Assembly: GCA_032622095.1 (NCBI GenBank)
Contig: CP136063.1
Location: 24,366,987-24,430,986 of the forward strand
Length of the DNA stretch: 64,000 nt
From: Siphonodentalium dalli
Lineage: Eukaryota; Mollusca; Scaphopoda; Gadilida; Siphonodentaliidae
Direction of reading: 5' to 3'
A program made the position numbers and the translations under genes. The notes under the pieces were generated by a model, which ran no database searches, was not told the origin of the DNA, and worked only from the letters and a program-made list of their open reading frames with translations. Positions 60,741 to 64,000 of the stretch are shown here, one piece after another (the first letter of the stretch is position 1; every line of letters starts with the position of its first letter).

Positions 60741-61169
60741 CAATGGCTTCGGGGGTCAAAAATATTTGATTCGAGTCGAGGAAGTCACCCATCAAAGCTC
60801 AGATTTGTTAGATATCGATTTTAGAAATCTATTATTTTTCATTATCGGGAATACTATCTGGCCCAGAACTCAGTCAAAATTGCGTTAAAATTACCACTTG
60901 ATTTTAGAGTTATCCATCCTTGTCTGTTTGAATAGATTTGGAGTACACATCCAGAGCAGATTACGGCAGTTATTAGTACTCATCTCGAGAACATAACAAA
61001 TTTCAAAAATCAAATCTAATAACTCTGAGCTTTGTTTGATGGGTTTCTCGACTCGAATAAAATATGTTTTACCCCCAAAGCCAAAGAAATAGTAATATAG
61101 GACCCTCTGATCGGATTGTTGTTGTTGGAATCTGTTGAGATGGGGATCCTCTTTACGGATTGAGTACCT
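60738..61169. mobile_element. Rearranged relative of the 52793 TTAA element
   Basis: The right end ggattgagtacct followed by TTAA (61170-61173) matches 52793-53233. Inside, 60738-60830 (cttcgggggtcaaaaatatt, gattcgagtcgagga) is the inverse of 61005-61100, so it is an inverted duplication of the right part rather than an intact element. Confidence 0.7.
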
Positions 61170-61173
61170 TTAA

Positions 61174-62142
61174 GATTAGGGTTAGGGTTATGCACCTGCA
61201 ATGGGAACTGTTATTTTATTATTTTAACTAAATGTTTACTGACATGTGAAACATCTTAGTATTTTAAAAACATGGGGGGTATCCTTAGTCACACCTCTAG
61301 TTTTGTCTGTCTTCATAACTCAGTCATGGGTGGGTGTGTATGCCTATATGTTTTTGTGGTATATATTCCACACCAAAAACAAATTATTATGTGGGGTATT
61401 TACACTGTGACGCAGCTCAGCTCTTATTATGCTCCAACCCTCCAAAGTCGCATTCGGTGTATATAGTGGAGACTTCCATCCGTCCTTCTGTCTGTCCATA
61501 ACAAACATTTCACAACACATTTCAAGTATCATTAGTCCAAATTTTGATGTCCTTTGGTGTGCCGGTAGACCAGCATTGTGGAAAGGATCTTCACATAGTG
61601 TAGGTTTTGTCCAAACTTTTTTATACATGTATCATTTTGTCCGAGCTTTTATTTCTACATTTTTAGGTCAATTTTTTAAAAACAGATGGGAACCTGTGCA
61701 CCTGCGATTATGACATCTGTCCGACTTTTTTGGGTGGAATGATTCCCCTTTTTTTAATTAGAAATATTTTTAGAATTTTTTTTCGCAACATGAATAATTT
61801 TGTCCGAGCTTTTGTTCCTACATTTTTAGGGCAATGTTTTTTAAACTTGGCACATATATTTAGTACCATGGGAACATGTGCACCTGCGATTATGACATCT
61901 GTCCGACTTTTATTTTGGAGTTATTTCCCTTTTTTCTACTTGCAACATGCATAATTTTGTCCGAGCTTTTATTCCTACATTTTTCGGTCAATATGTTTAG
62001 AATTAGGCTTAGGGGTTAGTGTTGTGCACCTGCAATGGGAATCTATTATTTTATTATTTTATCTAAATGTTTACTGACATATGAAACATCTTACTGCTTT
62101 AAAAACACAGGGGTCCCATTGGGACTGTCACACCTCTAGTTT
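61174..62142. repeat. Direct repeat pair of about 135 bp around Family-2 copies
   Basis: 61174-61306 and 61999-62142 share ttagggttag-type starts, tgcacctgcaatgggaa, taaatgtttactgacat and cacacctctagtt. Between them 61610-62005 holds three more Family-2 units (near 61683 and 61865). It is likely a segmental duplication of a repeat block. Confidence 0.7.
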
Positions 62143-62380
62143 CCACAGTTATTATATGGCCCTTTGCTGGACTTTAATAGTGTAAAACATGTCGATAACA
62201 AATATTATGCTATGGATGTCTTTATTTTTGGATTTCGTTCTGTGGCATGGTGATACCACCGGTTGGGGAAAAGGATATCCATGTACTACGGGTTTCGTTC
62301 ATTAATTTTTAACAGAGTTAGGGCCTGTTTTGACTTGGAAATTTGTTAATTTGTGAGAAAAACGTGGCAAAGTTTGGATA

Positions 62381-62465
62381 CAAGATAACTCGTAGTCGAC
62401 ACCCACCCAAAATACTATGAGATGGTGTTGCTCTGTGCCGACTACGAGTTATCTCATATCTCTAT
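62381..62465. other. Small hairpin
   Basis: gataactcgtagtcg against cgactacgagttatc, 15 bp perfect, with a loop of about 45 bp. No terminal duplication found; possible MITE remnant. Confidence 0.6.
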
Positions 62466-63073
62466 GTTTTTATGTGATCCAAGCTGATACATTCCCAGTT
62501 TTGGAGTTTGAGGGTGGTTATATGGTGCTATCTACCTATTTAATATTTAATATAAAGTTGGCTCCCTGGAATGTTACACTATAGGGTTCCGGCACTCAAC
62601 ATGTTATAAAGTCCAAAAAATTATGAGGTCGTTTGTTGCTTTTATTATGTTAATAATCATCTGGGATAAAACTTGGTTAATATCAAAATCAGTGGGTAAA
62701 TAACTGCATTCATCTCTGTTTGTGGTGAAATTCAGTCTACGTTATTTACAGACTCACATATAAATAGTGGGTCTGATTACTTGTCGTATACTTTTTATTT
62801 CCCTAACCGCAGGATTTCACGTCAGTAGTGCCAATCAGAATTCACTACTAATAGCACCAATATAATAGTGTCAAATTGAAACAATTAATTAAGCACATTG
62901 TGACATAACTTGGGGGAAGACCGCAAGCGTCCCGAGAAATGAAAAGTTGGTGGGAATAGGATAGATTTAGTATCACTTATGTATGAATCATAAGTGTATT
63001 TTAACACAACTTTGCGAAATTTACATACTGTTTCCATGTAGGCTGTTTATATTGTTAAAATTATTATTTTCAG

Positions 63074-63334
63074 ACACAAGATTCAATGTTCGAGAGCCAG
63101 GATCTGTAACCTTGACCGTTCGCCGAGATGGTGACCTTAACAGCACGAACACAGTCCACTTTAAAACACTTGATGGCACCGCGACTGCCATTGAAAATGA
63201 TTATCAGATAGTAATCACTAGCAGTATAACATTTAACCCTGGAGAGTCAGAGAAACAAATTATAGTGACTGTTTTAGATGATAGTGTTGCCGAGGGGAAT
63301 GAAACATTCGGAGTGCAGTTATTTGACATCAATG
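63074..63334 (+). CDS. ADGRV1: ADGRV1-like exon 11: Calx-beta domain 7 (most of it)
   Basis: Acceptor attttcag ending 63073, donor GTATGT at 63335, phase 1 in and out, 87 codons. With the carried base it reads DTRFNVREPGSVTLTVRRDG, DLNSTNTVHFKTLDGTATAI, ENDYQIVITSSITFNPGESE, KQIIVTVLDDSVAEGNETFG and VQLFDING. It is the clearest Calx-beta domain here: REPGSVTLTVRR, V.F.T.DGTA....DY, ITFNPGES.K.I.V.VLDD, then E.NE.F.V.L. All expected acidic residues are present, including the DGTA...DY element typical of the family. Its last strand lies beyond the donor. An in-frame stop right after the donor supports the exon end. Confidence 0.93.
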
Positions 63335-63419
63335 GTATGTAGTATCTACAAACATTTTCCATAGGAAATGTTCAGATAATAAGTTCAATAAGTGACCTAT
63401 GGTGAACTTATTTTCTTAA

Positions 63420-63560
63420 CATTACCCACCAATGAATATGACTCCCTTCTGCACTTGTATTATCTTTTCGTCTAACTGTAAATTTATTCTCAACACACAT
63501 TCAAATGAATAATAGACCATTCCCATGTATAACATTATAACTGAATGGAAAGGGTTAAAA
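63420..63560. repeat. Dispersed repeat R3, copy 2
   Basis: Matches 52345-52502: ccaccaatgaatatgactcc, aatgaataatagaccattcc and ctgaatggaaagggttaa. Confidence 0.65.
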
Positions 63561-63744
63561 TAGAAAACATATTAGGTACTAATTCACTACATCAAACATA
63601 CTTTACTATTCAATCACTACACCCACTTGATGTTCCAGACCTTCAGACCTGGATTCCAGACCTTCAGTTACAACAACAACAACATCAAAATATAATTTAA
63701 CATTGCTTTCTGCATTGTTCTGTTGAAAAAATGTTGAAAACCTA

Positions 63745-64000
63745 AAATAATATGTGAACCGACCACTAAATACCAAAGAATATCAATTTGTTATTGAAAA
63801 ATCAAGAAACCTGTTAGAATTCCGGAAACTACTGAAAACACACCTGTTCAAAATTGCGTATGGACTCACATGAAGAACTGTTTTATTGTGTATATATAAT
63901 ATCTAATTGACAACCCATGTTTATTATGAAGTGCCTATGAACACAATTTTGTGAAATAGGCGCTCTACAAATGTGAATAATAATAAAATAATTTTTAGTG
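63745..64000 (+). mobile_element. 3' end of a LINE (non-LTR retrotransposon)
   Basis: A frame ending at 63870 reads NRPLNTKEYQFVIEKSRN then LLEFRKLLKTHLFKIAYGLT, like the F...LKTHLF..A end of CR1/L2/RTE-type polymerases. Then comes a short 3' UTR with the pairing aagtgcctatgaacac / gtgaaataggcgctc and a tail of aataataataaaat. 5' truncated, typical of LINE copies; it may extend past the window. Clade not determined. Confidence 0.65.

Larger units (their letters stand above)
54203..63073. other. Intron 10 (8871 bp), repeat- and transposon-filled
   Basis: From left to right: Family-2 and Family-1 minisatellites (54240-56200), a TTA-flanked 3.4-kb element (56221-59610) with a nested hAT-like element (58270-59116), a TTAA double-palindrome element (59818-60202), more Family-2 copies with a rearranged TTAA element in between, a direct repeat pair (61174-61306 and 61999-62142) and a hairpin at 62381-62465. 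62470-63073 shows nothing recognisable. Confidence 0.75.
63335..64000. other. Start of intron 11
   Basis: Holds repeat R3 copy 2 (63420-63560) and the LINE tail (from about 63745). 63560-63745 has only a short caa microsatellite (63669-63684). Confidence 0.65.

Noticed and set aside
61171-61187. Interstitial telomere repeat
   Set aside because: Only about two ttaggg units, too short to be meaningful.

Overview
The window looks like nuclear DNA of a metazoan, most likely a marine invertebrate. It is AT-rich, has GT/AG introns of 0.7-8.9 kb, and carries dense DNA-transposon debris, a DIRS-type retrotransposon and a long satellite array. Nothing prokaryotic is visible. The intronic 150-200 bp repeats remind me of bivalve or brachiopod introns, but I cannot fix the phylum from sequence alone.

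Layout. (1) 1-21511: one uninterrupted satellite array, monomer about 168-173 bp, with irregular higher-order repeats, still running at the left edge. (2) 21512-24146: mostly unique flank with a foldback element. (3) 24147-63334: eleven plus-strand exons of one gene. They total 2431 nt (about 810 codons) and join in frame across ten introns (donor phases 0,1,1,0,1,0,0,1,0,1,1). They encode a continuous chain of seven Calx-beta domains, the first and last incomplete, rich in N-glycosylation sequons. The best fit is the giant ectodomain of an ADGRV1/VLGR1-like adhesion GPCR. The first exon starts inside a domain, and I see no earlier exon between it and the satellite, so upstream exons probably lie beyond the array. 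That would place at least 21 kb of satellite inside an intron. The gene also continues past the right edge.

The introns are filled with mobile DNA. Visible elements are: a minus-strand DIRS-like element (43.8-50.2 kb) with gag, RT, RNase H and tyrosine recombinase remnants, inverted terminal repeats and an internal complementary region, broken by a hAT-like insertion and a palindromic foldback; two more hAT-like elements with exact 8-bp target duplications; two 2.4-3.4 kb elements flanked by TTA; several TTAA-flanked elements, including a family built from two AT-rich palindromes; a TIR element at 27.5-29.2 kb with an intact 171-codon ORF; TA-flanked and foldback MITEs; a 1.02 kb tandem duplication; diverged 150-200 bp tandem repeats; and a LINE 3' tail at the right edge.

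The exons act together as one transcript. The transposon-derived reading frames are degraded, except the 171-codon ORF. No tRNA, rRNA, CRISPR array or promoter was found.
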